Of a stretch of 64,000 nucleotides of DNA, positions 7,895 to 16,839 are shown one piece after another. This DNA comes from Bacteroides sp. (lineage in GTDB: Bacteria; Bacteroidota; Bacteroidia; Bacteroidales; Muribaculaceae). Position numbers and translations under genes: made by a program. A model generated the notes under the pieces. The model had not been told where the DNA came from. It searched no databases and saw nothing but the letters and a program-made list of their open reading frames with translations. Each line of letters opens with the position of its first letter. The first letter of the stretch is position 1. The stretch spans positions 766,383-830,382 of the forward strand of contig JAMPBJ010000001.1 of NCBI GenBank assembly GCA_023666835.1. Direction: 5' to 3'.

Positions 7895-8693
7895 TGATCT
7901 GATAAAGGTATATTCGATGGGGGTTGCTTGACTCGGATATGAGTTCGGACTTAATTTGCTCTGCTGTGAAGGGCTCATTACTTAAAATCAAAATATAGCC
8001 GCCAAACGGCTTTTCATGGGTGTAGAATTGGCATCCCTTCAGATTTATCTCCTTATCTATGGGCAGGAACACACACTCGGGTAGAAGTGGTTCGACGTCT
8101 TTCGGATCTTTCAAAATAATATTGGCAAACAAGATCATTTCCGTATCATTCTTTATTGAGAAATGATATAGATTGTCGCCGTCATCAATAATGTTGACCG
8201 AGGCATATTTTATACTATCCTGCAAGCTGCCGTCCGGGCCGAGAAGATATGCAAGTGTGGTTATAGCATCAGGAGAATCCATTGATATACGTGATACTCC
8301 GGCCCGATCGAACCGTGTTTTGTCGATCTTGTCAAGAGATAATCCTTGTAGAAGGTTTTTATTGGTTGTTGCGATGCTTGATAGTGTTTTCGATTTGGCA
8401 TCTGTCACAAGTTCCTTAATGGTTTTCCCTTCCGCTCCGGTAGTGGTCCGAAATTTGTAAACCGCTCGCCGATTGTTGTTCTCCACAATCCATATCTCGC
8501 TATTGTTATTTATGCGCAGGCGCGTGTCGCCGTTTAATTTTGAGCCGGGAGCAACTTTGATGGCTTTTGCCCCTGATATTTCACATACAATTCCTTTCAC
8601 CTTAAAGGTGAGAAAGTTTTGGGCTATTGCTGCTGATGTTGTCATAAGCAGCAGAGTGATAGTCGTTATGCATCGTTTTAAAATCGTTATCAT
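7887..8693 (-). CDS. Secreted protein of unknown function, partner of CHASE2 protein
   Basis: 268 residues from the ATG at 8693, chosen because it opens a good signal peptide (MITILKRCITTITLLLMTTSAAIAQ). An upstream in-frame ATG at 8738 would bury it. The mature part begins NFLTFKVKGIVCEISGAKAIKVAPGSKL and has a repeat-like segment RLRINNNSEIWIVENNNRRAVYKFRTTTGAEGKTIKELV, which recalls small beta-rich domains seen in Bacteroidetes secreted proteins associated with caspase-like or CHASE2 genes; I cannot name the family. It follows the CHASE2 gene closely and is probably co-transcribed and periplasmic. Its function is not known. Confidence 0.75.
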   Translation of the reverse strand: MITILKRCITTITLLLMTTSAAIAQNFLTFKVKGIVCEISGAKAIKVAPGSKLNGDTRLRINNNSEIWIVENNNRRAVYKFRTTTGAEGKTIKELVTDAKSKTLSSIATTNKNLLQGLSLDKIDKTRFDRAGVSRISMDSPDAITTLAYLLGPDGSLQDSIKYASVNIIDDGDNLYHFSIKNDTEMILFANIILKDPKDVEPLLPECVFLPIDKEINLKGCQFYTHEKPFGGYILILSNEPFTAEQIKSELISESSNPHRIYLYQIIK

Positions 8694-8748
8694 GGTCTGT
8701 TTTTCCGGTTTGGGTTTATGTTTTATCGTGAGAATCATTTTCGCTGTT

Positions 8749-9921
8749 TTATTTTGAAAATATTATTTTGACACGAGGTGTCAGACGTTTACTTGTTAGA
8801 TCCCATATGCCCGTTATGACATCCATCGCCACGAGCCCGAGCAGCGAGAGTGTTACGGTTGGGGCGAAATCTATTGAATAGTGTCCATTGATGTAGATGT
8901 AGGAGCCTATGTTTAGTGCAAGTACTATCAGTACTACTTGTAAAATCCTGACCACCAGTCCGACCCATTTCTTTTTCATATCGGTATAATATACTCTCAG
9001 GAATAGTATGGCAAAACACGCTGTGAATGCTACCAGCCAGTTGACCATACGACCTGAGTAGTCAATATAGTCGCCATCGATTATGTTGGCAATAGTGTGG
9101 GCGTGAATCACGATGCCCGGCATACTGGTGGTCAGCGGCACGCGATGTATGTCAGATAGATTCTCCACACATCCTATCAATATGATGTGTCCTGTGATGA
9201 GTTCGGGCACTTTTGTCATTTCCTCGGGAGAGAGTATGGTAAATTCCCGTCCGGAAAAGTTGATCAATTCCATATTGTTGCGTCTGTTGAGCAACTTCTG
9301 GAAGCTCCCCGGAGAATATTTTTCGGCGATCAGTGCCGAAAAAGTAGGCATCGTTTCCCCATTGCTCAATTCAAGTTCGCCCTTGAAGAAGCGTGTGGTG
9401 TTTAACCTCGATCCTCCGTTTATATTCACGGCGGCATATTCATGTGGTTGTTCCAACCATGAGTCGAAGTAGGCAACTTCGGCAGCTTGAAAACGCCCTT
9501 TTTCATCAGGATTGGAAAGAACCACGGGCAATACCACGTTGCGGGCCGTGTCGATGGCCTCAATAATTGAATCCACCAGGACGGTTGTGGGTTCAGATAA
9601 TATTAAGTCTATGCCAATGACAGCGGCTCCGGCTGAGTCGGCAAAGGCTATTGCCCTGCCTATCTCCGCACGTGAACATCCGTCGGTTGCAATGATGGTC
9701 ACATTACGGTCTAAAGGCACGACCTCATTTTCATAAGCCATCATGGCGTAGAAATCGCTGAAGTCCACATCGTTGGTTTTCTCTTTGGGGAGAAAGACCT
9801 CGAGCGATGTCAGCGGTCCGGGAAGAAGTAGCGACAGAAGCCAAGCGCCCAATGTGAATACGGCGGTTTTAAGCAATATTCTGCTTAATTTTGGCTTCTC
9901 TTGTTTTTCCTTGTTGCACAT
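8749..9921 (-). CDS. Membrane protein with CHASE2 sensor domain and no output domain
   Basis: 390 residues from the ATG at 9921 (the ORF could extend to 9975, but MCNKEKQEKPKLSRILLK then a membrane helix is the natural start). One N-terminal helix (about 14-34) is followed by an extracytoplasmic domain of about 270 residues with CHASE2 features: VTIIATDG, AGAAVIGIDLILSEP, PEEMTKVPELITGHIILIGC, and PGIVIHAHTIANIIDGDYI. Three C-terminal membrane helices follow (NWLVAFTACFAILFL, VVRILQVVLIVLALN, TLSLLGLVAMDVITG). CHASE2 normally feeds a kinase, cyclase or GGDEF domain; here the protein stops after the last helix, so signalling must go through another protein or not occur. It is followed by a secreted partner gene and preceded by a long leader. 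Confidence 0.88.
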   Translation of the reverse strand: MCNKEKQEKPKLSRILLKTAVFTLGAWLLSLLLPGPLTSLEVFLPKEKTNDVDFSDFYAMMAYENEVVPLDRNVTIIATDGCSRAEIGRAIAFADSAGAAVIGIDLILSEPTTVLVDSIIEAIDTARNVVLPVVLSNPDEKGRFQAAEVAYFDSWLEQPHEYAAVNINGGSRLNTTRFFKGELELSNGETMPTFSALIAEKYSPGSFQKLLNRRNNMELINFSGREFTILSPEEMTKVPELITGHIILIGCVENLSDIHRVPLTTSMPGIVIHAHTIANIIDGDYIDYSGRMVNWLVAFTACFAILFLRVYYTDMKKKWVGLVVRILQVVLIVLALNIGSYIYINGHYSIDFAPTVTLSLLGLVAMDVITGIWDLTSKRLTPRVKIIFSK

Positions 9922-10300
9922 GATGATGGGCTGACGGATTATTGGTTTATTTGCCTGTCTGGTCCCAACTCCCATTTAGGAGACGCAGTGCAAGATGTGT
10001 TTGCTGTGTGTTTATAAACAAAGACGTGGGAGTCTTCACCTGTCGCCCATCCCACGTATCCGGGCTCTCGCATTGCCCATCTCTTTTGGAACGGGCAACG
10101 TCGAAACCCCACGCCGATATGATATAGAAACGTGTCTATAAGCATACCCGGGGCATCTGCCGTTGCCTTGTCCGGAAAGAGATTGTGAATTTGCGAGATT
10201 CGGATCCGCCGGTACAAGCGCTACTGGTAAACGCCTTATAAATATGTATCGCCACCCATATCCCGACCGTCGTTACACGGCCATTCGGCGTGGCTCGCCA
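9922..10300 (-). other. Long 5' leader of the CHASE2 gene, possibly structured RNA
   Basis: About 380 bases lie between the predicted start of transcription (near 10296) and the CHASE2 start. On the minus strand several hairpins can be drawn: GTTGCCC / GGGCAAT (13-base loop), CGTGGGA / TCCCACG (18-base loop, perfect 7 bp), and a TGTTTATAAACA palindrome. GC content is higher than in neighbouring gaps. A 92-codon ORF (10217-9939) crosses it but has no recognisable sequence. I tested by eye for tmRNA, RNase P RNA, 6S and SRP RNA hallmarks and found none. It is either a regulatory leader or an independent small RNA. Confidence 0.45.
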
Positions 10301-10332
10301 CAAATATAGTGAAAAATTTTAAACTTTGGAAA
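10301..10332 (-). promoter_or_regulatory. Promoter of the CHASE2 operon
   Basis: On the minus strand TTTC, 20 bases, TATATTTG. The -7 box is perfect and the -33 box has one change. It defines the long leader. Confidence 0.65.
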
Positions 10333-10445
10333 TATTATCGCCGTATTCTGTTATTTTATGTTAAATATTTTGATGTTCTTTGAAAACAGCTAGGTTCGTG
10401 TCTTTTCGAATGAAAATTGCTATATAATCCCGGTAAATATAAGCG

Positions 10446-10474
10446 GAGCGCCGGTCGTAAGCTGGCCGGCGCTC
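10446..10474 (-). terminator. Hairpin after nqrF
   Basis: Perfect 9-base GC-rich stem GAGCGCCGG / CCGGCGCTC with an 11-base loop, 30 bases beyond the nqrF stop. No clear T-run follows, so its role as terminator of the nqr operon is inferred from position and stability. Confidence 0.6.
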
Positions 10475-10504
10475 TGGTTGTTGTCGTAATGTGGGGGAGT
10501 GGGA

Positions 10505-11809
10505 TTAGCCTCCGAAGTTGTCGTAGTGGATGTTTTCGGGGTCGACGCCGAGTGAGTCGAGCATCTTGTTGACTGCGGCGCTCATCGGACCGGGGCCACA
10601 CATGTAGTATTCGATGTCCTCAGGATTTTCGTGATCTTTGAGGTAGGTGTCGTAGATGACCTGATGCACGAAGCCGGGGGTGTATTTCACACCGGCTTTG
10701 TCGGCAGCCGGGTCGGGGCGGTCGAGAGCCAGGTGGAAATGGAAGTTGGGGAATTCCTTTTCGAGCTGCAGGAAGTCGTCGAGATAGAACACTTCGTTGA
10801 GGGCACGTGCACCATAGAAATAGTTCATGACGCGGTCAGTGGTGTGAAGCGTCTTGGTCATGTGCATGATTTGTGCACGCAGAGGAGCCATGCCTGCACC
10901 GCCGCCGATCCACATCATCTCTTTCTTGGAATTGAATATGGGGTGGAAGTCGCCGTAAGGGCCGCTCATCAGCACCTTGTCGCCGGGTTTGAGGGTGAAG
11001 ATATAGCTCGATGCGATGCCCGGCATCACGTCCTGGAATCCTACTTCGGGTTTCGGCTTGAACGGCGGTGTGGCGATGCGCACTGTCAGCATGAAGCGGT
11101 CGCCCTCGGCCGGGTAGTTGGCCATGGAGTAGGCTCGTACGGTGGTTTCGTCGTTGTGGCATTTGAGCGAGAACAGGCCGAATTTTTCCCACGACGGGAG
11201 ATATTCTTCGCCGATCGAAGCCTTGTCGATGTCCTTGTCGTAGTCCATAGAGTAGGGGGGTATCTTGATCTGGGCGTAGGATCCGGGTATGAAGTCCATG
11301 TGGGCGCCTTCGGGCAGGGCTACGATGAATTCCTTGATAAACGTCGACACGTTGTTGTTGCTGATCACGGTGCACTCGTATTCTTTGATGTCGAGCACCG
11401 ATGCGGGCACTGCCATCGACAGGTCTTCTTTCACTTTCACCTGGCAGGCCAGACGCCAATGGTCCTTGACCTCTTTGCGGGAGAAGTGAACCGATTCGGT
11501 GGGGAGTATCTCACCGCCGCCTTCAAGAACCTGCACTTTGCACTGTCCACAGCTGCCCTTGCCGCCGCAGGCCGAAGGGAGGAAAATGTTGTTGTCGGCC
11601 ATGGTGCTCAGCAAAGGTTTGCCTGAGAGAGCCTCCACTTTGGTGTCGTTGTTGATGGTTATGGTCACCTTGCCGGTATGGACAAGGAAGTGTTTGGCCG
11701 TCAGAAGTATGGCCACGAGCAGGAGTGTGACCAGCAGAAATATGCCCACTCCGGCTATGATGGTGAGGGTTGAGGGTGATGCGGATAACAATATTTGATT
11801 GAGTAACAT
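10505..11809 (-). CDS. nqrF: Na+-translocating NADH:quinone reductase subunit F
   Basis: 434 residues; the electron-entry subunit. One N-terminal helix (about 15-38) anchors a [2Fe-2S] ferredoxin domain with the ligand cluster SACGGKGSCGQCKVQV and a later Cys in RLACQVKV. Next is an FAD-binding domain with RAYSMANYP, then the NADH domain with MIWIGGGAGMAPLRAQI and the closing YYMCGPGPMSAAVNKML...HYDNFGG. It passes electrons from NADH to the FMNs of the complex. Last gene of nqrABCDEF. Confidence 0.97.
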   Translation of the reverse strand: MLLNQILLSASPSTLTIIAGVGIFLLVTLLLVAILLTAKHFLVHTGKVTITINNDTKVEALSGKPLLSTMADNNIFLPSACGGKGSCGQCKVQVLEGGGEILPTESVHFSRKEVKDHWRLACQVKVKEDLSMAVPASVLDIKEYECTVISNNNVSTFIKEFIVALPEGAHMDFIPGSYAQIKIPPYSMDYDKDIDKASIGEEYLPSWEKFGLFSLKCHNDETTVRAYSMANYPAEGDRFMLTVRIATPPFKPKPEVGFQDVMPGIASSYIFTLKPGDKVLMSGPYGDFHPIFNSKKEMMWIGGGAGMAPLRAQIMHMTKTLHTTDRVMNYFYGARALNEVFYLDDFLQLEKEFPNFHFHLALDRPDPAADKAGVKYTPGFVHQVIYDTYLKDHENPEDIEYYMCGPGPMSAAVNKMLDSLGVDPENIHYDNFGG

Positions 11810-11836
11810 TGCAGCCTTGTTTTATCAGTTAATGTG

Positions 11837-12454
11837 TCAGATTTTAATGCCGAGGAAGCTCATGAAGGCTATGCCCATCAGTGCAGTGAGGATGAATGTG
11901 ATGCCGATGCCACGCAGAGGACGGGGAATGTTGGAGTAACTGGCGAGACGTTCGCGGATGGCGGCGATGGCCACGATGGCGAGCAACCAGCCGAGTCCCC
12001 AACCGCCGCCGGCGCAAACGGCGGTGAATACGCTTGTGAAGCCTCTCTGCTGCATGAAGAGAGAGCCACCGAGGATGGCACAGTTGACGGCGATCAGTGG
12101 CAGGAAGATGCCGAGGGAGCCGTAGAGTGCTGGGCTGTATTTTTCGACCGCCATCTCGACGAGTTGTGTCATGGAGGCGATGACGGCGATAAACATGATG
12201 AGCGACAGAAAGCTGAGGTCGACATCGGCATATTCCGGTCCGAGCCATGTGAGAGCGCCGGCGCGGAGCACGTAGGTTTCAAGCAGATAGTTGATGGGTA
12301 GGGTGATCACCAACATGAAAGTGACAGCCACGCCGAGGCCGAAGGCGGTCTTGACGTTTTTCGAAACGGCGAGAAATGAACACATGCCCAGGAAGTAGGC
12401 AAAGATCATGTTGTCGACGAAAATCGATCGTATGAATAGATTGAGATTTTCCAT
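11837..12454 (-). CDS. nqrE: Na+-NQR subunit E
   Basis: 205 residues, six membrane helices. It has the half-channel Cys motif near the start (NMIFAYFLGMCSFLAVSKNVKTAFGLG) and a second Cys in IAVNCAILGGSLFMQQRGF. By knowledge of the family these Cys residues hold an intramembrane iron cofactor shared with NqrD. Spaced 32 bases from nqrD and 27 from nqrF. Confidence 0.97.
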   Translation of the reverse strand: MENLNLFIRSIFVDNMIFAYFLGMCSFLAVSKNVKTAFGLGVAVTFMLVITLPINYLLETYVLRAGALTWLGPEYADVDLSFLSLIMFIAVIASMTQLVEMAVEKYSPALYGSLGIFLPLIAVNCAILGGSLFMQQRGFTSVFTAVCAGGGWGLGWLLAIVAIAAIRERLASYSNIPRPLRGIGITFILTALMGIAFMSFLGIKI

Positions 12455-12486
12455 TTTGAAAATTGACGGTTGATGTTAGTGATTAA

Positions 12487-13113
12487 TCAGTCTTCCTGAA
12501 GATCCTTGTTGTATAGTCGGTGAATCCATATGATGCATGCAACTACGATGAGAGCCATCGGGGGCAGGATCATAAGACCATTGTTGACATATCCGTGGTC
12601 GTAGCACCACTGGGGCACCACCTGATATCCAAGCAGCGTGCCACTGCCGAGAAGTTCGCGGAAGAAGGCCACGATGACGAGGATGATGGCGTAGCCGATG
12701 CCATTGCCGATACCGTCGAGAAACGAAGGCCAGGGTTTGTTGGCCATGGCAAACGCCTCAAGACGTCCCATCAGTATACAGTTGGTGATGATGAGGCCGA
12801 TGAACACCGACAGCTGTTTGCTGACGTCGTAGGTGTAAGCCATCAGCAGCTGGTTGACGATGACCACAAGTCCGGCCACTACTACGAGTTGAACGATGAT
12901 GCGGATGTTGGTGGGAATGGTGTTGCGGATCAGAGAGATGATCACGTTGGAGAATGCCAGTACGGCGATCACCGACATGCCCATGACGATTGCCGGTTCG
13001 AGTTTGGCGGTGACGGCAAGCACCGAACAGATGCCCAGCACTTGTACGATGACCGGGTTGTTCTTCGAAAACGGATTGAACAGTACGCTCTTGTTGCTAA
13101 CTTTTTCGGCCAT
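12487..13113 (-). CDS. nqrD: Na+-NQR subunit D
   Basis: 208 residues, six membrane helices, homologous to NqrE in inverted topology. Key Cys-bearing helices are VIVQVLGICSVLAVTAKLEPAIVMG and IGLIITNCILMGRLEAFAM. The stretch FLDGIGNGIGYAIILVIVAFFRELLGSGTLLG is typical of NqrD/RnfE. It begins 2 bases after nqrC ends. Confidence 0.97.
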   Translation of the reverse strand: MAEKVSNKSVLFNPFSKNNPVIVQVLGICSVLAVTAKLEPAIVMGMSVIAVLAFSNVIISLIRNTIPTNIRIIVQLVVVAGLVVIVNQLLMAYTYDVSKQLSVFIGLIITNCILMGRLEAFAMANKPWPSFLDGIGNGIGYAIILVIVAFFRELLGSGTLLGYQVVPQWCYDHGYVNNGLMILPPMALIVVACIIWIHRLYNKDLQED

Positions 13114-13115
13114 GA

Positions 13116-13823
13116 CTATTTGGTTCTGATGGTTTCTAAAAATGATTTGTAGGGCGACAGACAGTTGTCGATCATGTCGCTGACACCTTTGCTGGTGATC
13201 GTGCCGCCTGAAATGGCGTCGACATAATCGCTGTCGTCAGCCGGTTTCTGGCCTTTCTTCATGACGGCGATGGGGAGGAACTGACCGTCTTTGAATAGGT
13301 TTTTGCCTTTGAATTCGTCGCGGAAGAATGGCTTTTCGATTTCAGCGCCCAGACCCGGAGTCTCGCCTTGGTGAGCGAAATATGCTCCATAAACTGTTGA
13401 GCCGTTGTCGTCGAGCGATATATAGCCCCAGATCGGGCCCCATAGTCCTGCGCCGTAGGCTGAAAGAATATATTTGTTGCCATTGTCGGTGCGGCACACG
13501 TAGACCGGCAGCAGGCGCTGGTCGGCCGGCAGCGTAATCTGTTTGGCCACATCGATGTCGAAGGCCTTGACGTCGCCGTCGACTCTCTCGCCCTTGGAGT
13601 TGACCACAAACTGGTCGACGATCGATTTCTCAAACATTTCAACGGCGTTGTCGGTGTTGGCTTCTATGTTGACCGACAGAAGTATCTGAAGCATTTTGTC
13701 GGCTTTGACATTTTCGTTTTGTCGATCCTTAAGCTGGAGCGAGGTCACCACAAGCACGGTGCCGACGATCAGCACAAGCAGAACGATGTATATAATGGTG
13801 TAGGGGATGCTTTGCTTATTCAT
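13116..13823 (-). CDS. nqrC: Na+-NQR subunit C, covalent FMN carrier
   Basis: 235 residues: one N-terminal membrane helix (about 8-28) and an extracytoplasmic FMN domain. The flavinylation motif is AISGGTITSKGV near residue 210, where the Thr of GGT-I-T bears the FMN by family knowledge. The segment GLWGPIWGYISLDDNGSTVYGAYFAHQGETPGLG matches the FMN_bind fold. Two bases before nqrD. Covalent attachment needs an ApbE enzyme, which is not in this window. Confidence 0.96.
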   Translation of the reverse strand: MNKQSIPYTIIYIVLLVLIVGTVLVVTSLQLKDRQNENVKADKMLQILLSVNIEANTDNAVEMFEKSIVDQFVVNSKGERVDGDVKAFDIDVAKQITLPADQRLLPVYVCRTDNGNKYILSAYGAGLWGPIWGYISLDDNGSTVYGAYFAHQGETPGLGAEIEKPFFRDEFKGKNLFKDGQFLPIAVMKKGQKPADDSDYVDAISGGTITSKGVSDMIDNCLSPYKSFLETIRTK

Positions 13824-13838
13824 GTTCTTGTAGTTTTG

Positions 13839-15032
13839 TCAGGATTTGGATATCAGACGGCGCAGACGTGCGCGGACGTTGATCTGCACTACGCAGTAGT
13901 CGATCAGCGGTGCGAATGCATTCATCAGGAGCACGGCGAGCATGGCGCCTTCGGGGTAGCCGTTGTTGTAGACGCGGATCAGGATGGCGATGACACCCAC
14001 GAGGAAACCGTAGATATATTTGCCCACTCCGGTGCGGGCGGCCGTCACGGGATCAGTGGCCATGAACACGGCTGCGAAGGCAAATCCGCCGTAGAGCAGC
14101 TGGTCGAGGGGCTGCAGGCTTGAAGCCGGATATAGGGGCGAAGCGAAAGTGTGGGCGATCCAGCCCATGAACAGTCCGCCGACAAACACCGACAGCATGA
14201 TGCGCCAGCTTGCGATGCCGGTGATCAGTAGTATGGCGGCTCCGATAAGTATGCACAGAGTGGAAGTTTCGCCAAACGAGCCGGGGATAAGGCCGAGGAA
14301 TGCGTCCCATGTCGTGATGGGCTGACCGTTGGCAAGTACCAGGTCGGTCGAACCGGTGGCGAGCTGTCCGAGCGGGGTGGCTCCGGTGAATCCGTCGGCG
14401 AATGTCACGTTGCCGCCCAGGCCGAGGATCGGTTTGGTGGCAATGAACGCGTTGTCGCCGCTCATCGATGCAGGATAGGCGAAGAAGAGGAATGCGCGGG
14501 TGGTCAGTGCCACGTTGAAGATATTGAAGCCGGTGCCTCCGAACACTTCCTTGACGAAGATCACGGAGAATGCCGTGGCCACTGCCAGCATCCACACGGG
14601 GGTGGTGATGGGGCAGATGAGCGGCACCAGAATGCCGGTGACCAAAAATCCTTCCTGGATCTCTTCACCGCGGTATTGCGCCACGATGAATTCAATGCCA
14701 AGGCCCACGACGTAGGTCACCACGATGCGGGGTAGAATGGCCAGTGCTCCGTAGGCCACCATTTTCCAGAAGTCGAGCGGAGTGTTGGAGCACAGAAAGT
14801 TTTGATAGCCTGTGTTGTACATACCGAAGAGCAGACAGGGAATGAGGGCAATGACCACGATGATCATCACTCGCTTGGAGTCGATGGCATCGTGGACGTG
14901 CACTCCCGACTTCGACGTCTCGGTGGGAGTGTAGAGAAAAGTCTCAAAACCCTCAAACACCGAACGGAAAGCTGACAGCTTGCCGCCCGGCATGAAGTTG
15001 GGCTTTATTTTGTCGAGATATTTTCGTAACAT
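13839..15032 (-). CDS. nqrB: Na+-NQR subunit B, membrane FMN carrier
   Basis: 397 residues, the main membrane subunit with about ten helices and the riboflavin and quinone sites in characterised members. The covalent FMN site is GFTGATPLGQLATG (Thr of the S/TGAT motif). Other family marks are HVHDAIDSKRVMIIVVIALIPCLLFGMYNTGYQ, GFLVTGILVPLICPITTPVWMLA and the C-terminal AVFMATDPVTAARTGVGKYIYG. Sits between nqrA and nqrC with 36- and 15-base gaps. Confidence 0.97.
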   Translation of the reverse strand: MLRKYLDKIKPNFMPGGKLSAFRSVFEGFETFLYTPTETSKSGVHVHDAIDSKRVMIIVVIALIPCLLFGMYNTGYQNFLCSNTPLDFWKMVAYGALAILPRIVVTYVVGLGIEFIVAQYRGEEIQEGFLVTGILVPLICPITTPVWMLAVATAFSVIFVKEVFGGTGFNIFNVALTTRAFLFFAYPASMSGDNAFIATKPILGLGGNVTFADGFTGATPLGQLATGSTDLVLANGQPITTWDAFLGLIPGSFGETSTLCILIGAAILLITGIASWRIMLSVFVGGLFMGWIAHTFASPLYPASSLQPLDQLLYGGFAFAAVFMATDPVTAARTGVGKYIYGFLVGVIAILIRVYNNGYPEGAMLAVLLMNAFAPLIDYCVVQINVRARLRRLISKS

Positions 15033-15068
15033 AGCTTTTGATGCTGTGGTTTGTTGTTGCAGAAGCGG

Positions 15069-16439
15069 TTAGTTGAGTTCTTTGCGGAGATAGTCGAGAC
15101 CTTCGCGCACTATTTTCTGAAGTTCGAGTTTCGACGGGTCGACATATTCGCACAAAGCGAAGTCGGCCGGAGTGACTTCATAGATGCCCAGGGCTTCCAT
15201 CTTGTCGATGTCGCGCGCCAGAATGGCCTTGACCAGATATTCGGGCATCACCGACATCGGGAACACCTTTTCATATTGTCCGGACATGATCATTGCACGG
15301 CGACCTCCGTTGAGTCGTGCGTCGGGGGCAAACTTTTTGCCGCCCAGAAGTTTGGATAAGAACGAGCGGTTCTCGCTCATCTTGTTGGGCGAGAGCGATG
15401 CCCATCCCATGAACTCGTTGACGTCGTCGCCTTCGGGGATCACGGTGATCTGCCGATAGGGGAAGCGAAGGAAGCCATCGGGGCCAACGTTGATGCCCGT
15501 CAGGACGTTGCCGGCAATGATGCGTTTGTGGCAGTCGTTGTCGGCGATGCGTCCGGCTGTCAGAGGGGCTATCTCAGCTCCCACCACGGTGACTACTTCT
15601 GCCGGCTCGGTCACTTCCGATCCGGTGATGGCCACGGTAGTCGACCAGTCGGCGCGGCCGTTGAGCACTACGTCGCCCAGACGCACGGCAACAGTGATGT
15701 CAAGAAGCCAGATGGTCTCACCCTTGTTGACCGGGGCTATGTTTGCTGCCTGAATGCTCGGCAGTCCGACAGGATGCGGTCCTTTGAAAACCGTGATCTT
15801 TACTTTCCCATTCCCGGTGGCGGCAATCTTTTGCCACACTTCATTGTCGGCCTCTTCGGGATTGATACCGATATATACTTTGCCCTCGGTCAGCGATGCG
15901 AGTGCTTCGACGCCGGCTGCCACGCAGTCGGTTTTGTCGGCTGTGCGTGCAAGCAGCGAAGTGGCCAGAGGAGCGCTGTCGAAAGCCGTGATGAAGATGT
16001 CGCGCGGAGCAACCGTTGGATCCGGCACGATATCGTAGGGGAGCTGGCGCATCAGGGGCCAGATGCCCGAGCTGAGCATTGCACGGCGGATCGATTCGGC
16101 CGATTTGTCGGGACGCTCTGCCGCGGCAACAGGTTCAGTGCCGTCACATGTGACAACCACGCGGAGCACTTTGCGGCGTTCGCCGCGCACCACGTCGTCG
16201 ACCGTGCCGCCGGTGGGCGACACCAGCACGATTTCAGGATGCAGCTTGTCGGACATCAGTGGCTGGCCGGCTGCAACAGTCTGGCCGGGCTTTACCAGCA
16301 CGCGTGGGGTGAAACCCGGAAAATCGTCGGGCGTCAAGGCCACGCGTCCAACTTCGATCCGGCTCACGGGGGCTGAACCGTCGACCGATCCTTTGAGTCG
16401 GAGGTCGAGGCCTCGTCGGATAGATATTTCGTCAAACAT
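15069..16439 (-). CDS. nqrA: Na+-NQR subunit A
   Basis: 456 residues from the ATG at 16439 (MFDEISIRRGLDLRLKGSVDG). The longer frame to 16484 is rejected because a -7 box (TACCTTTG) lies at 16482-16489, which would place transcription start inside it. NqrA is the cytoplasmic, cofactor-free subunit near the quinone site. Typical segments are TPDDFPGFTPRVLVKPGQTVAAGQPL and VSPTGGTVDDVVRGERRKV (barrel-sandwich hybrid). First gene of nqrABCDEF. Confidence 0.97.
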   Translation of the reverse strand: MFDEISIRRGLDLRLKGSVDGSAPVSRIEVGRVALTPDDFPGFTPRVLVKPGQTVAAGQPLMSDKLHPEIVLVSPTGGTVDDVVRGERRKVLRVVVTCDGTEPVAAAERPDKSAESIRRAMLSSGIWPLMRQLPYDIVPDPTVAPRDIFITAFDSAPLATSLLARTADKTDCVAAGVEALASLTEGKVYIGINPEEADNEVWQKIAATGNGKVKITVFKGPHPVGLPSIQAANIAPVNKGETIWLLDITVAVRLGDVVLNGRADWSTTVAITGSEVTEPAEVVTVVGAEIAPLTAGRIADNDCHKRIIAGNVLTGINVGPDGFLRFPYRQITVIPEGDDVNEFMGWASLSPNKMSENRSFLSKLLGGKKFAPDARLNGGRRAMIMSGQYEKVFPMSVMPEYLVKAILARDIDKMEALGIYEVTPADFALCEYVDPSKLELQKIVREGLDYLRKELN

Positions 16440-16481
16440 CGTATGTAGGTTAAAACGGAAATTATACAATAGTTCAGATTG

Positions 16482-16489
16482 CAAAGGTA
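16482..16489 (-). promoter_or_regulatory. -7 box of the nqr operon promoter
   Basis: TACCTTTG on the minus strand, about 43 bases before the nqrA start. No good -33 TTTG is found at the usual distance, so strength may depend on an activator or the box may be a coincidence. It helps fix the nqrA start at 16439. Confidence 0.5.
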
Positions 16490-16582
16490 TTTATAAATTT
16501 TGATAATTTTTTAGGTTTGATGACGAAAAAAAATGATAAAACTAAAGAAATAGTAGAAAAGGGCATTTTTGAAGATTATTTT

Positions 16583-16614
16583 TTTGGAATTTGAAAATTT
16601 TATCAATACATTTG
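16583..16614 (+). promoter_or_regulatory. Promoter of exbB-exbD-exbD-tonB
   Basis: TTTG (16583-16586), exactly 20 bases, TACATTTG (16607-16614). It gives a leader of about 220 bases before exbB, which contains only a small GGCC/GGCC hairpin near 16750. No gene is visible in 16440-16839. Confidence 0.8.
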
Positions 16615-16839
16615 CATTAATGTTTACACATGACTCCGGCAACACTTCGAGCCGATGCATGGCAAGCATTGCAATCATTGACCGGTGGAAAAAGACATGA
16701 ATCCTCATAGACCGCATTGAAAAACTGTTAAAAGCAATATAAAGCACGGCCTTCAGTGGCCGACCTTAAACCTGACAATAACTAAAACTCAAATAAAATT
16801 TAAAACCCAAATCATTTAAACAATTAGTAATTATTAATT

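Noticed and set aside
9939-10217. 92-codon ORF on the minus strand in the CHASE2 leader
   Set aside because: Overlaps the CHASE2 start, has no signal, domain or repeats, and Arg/Cys/Trp-rich composition unlike real neighbours; kept only as part of the leader.
9980-10300. Possible tmRNA, RNase P RNA, 6S or SRP RNA
   Set aside because: No tag sequence ending in ALAA, no RNase P core motif, no SRP GGAAG loop motif and no 6S-like closing stem could be found by eye.
10631-11626. 331-codon ORF on the plus strand
   Set aside because: Antisense to nqrF, which has all cofactor motifs.
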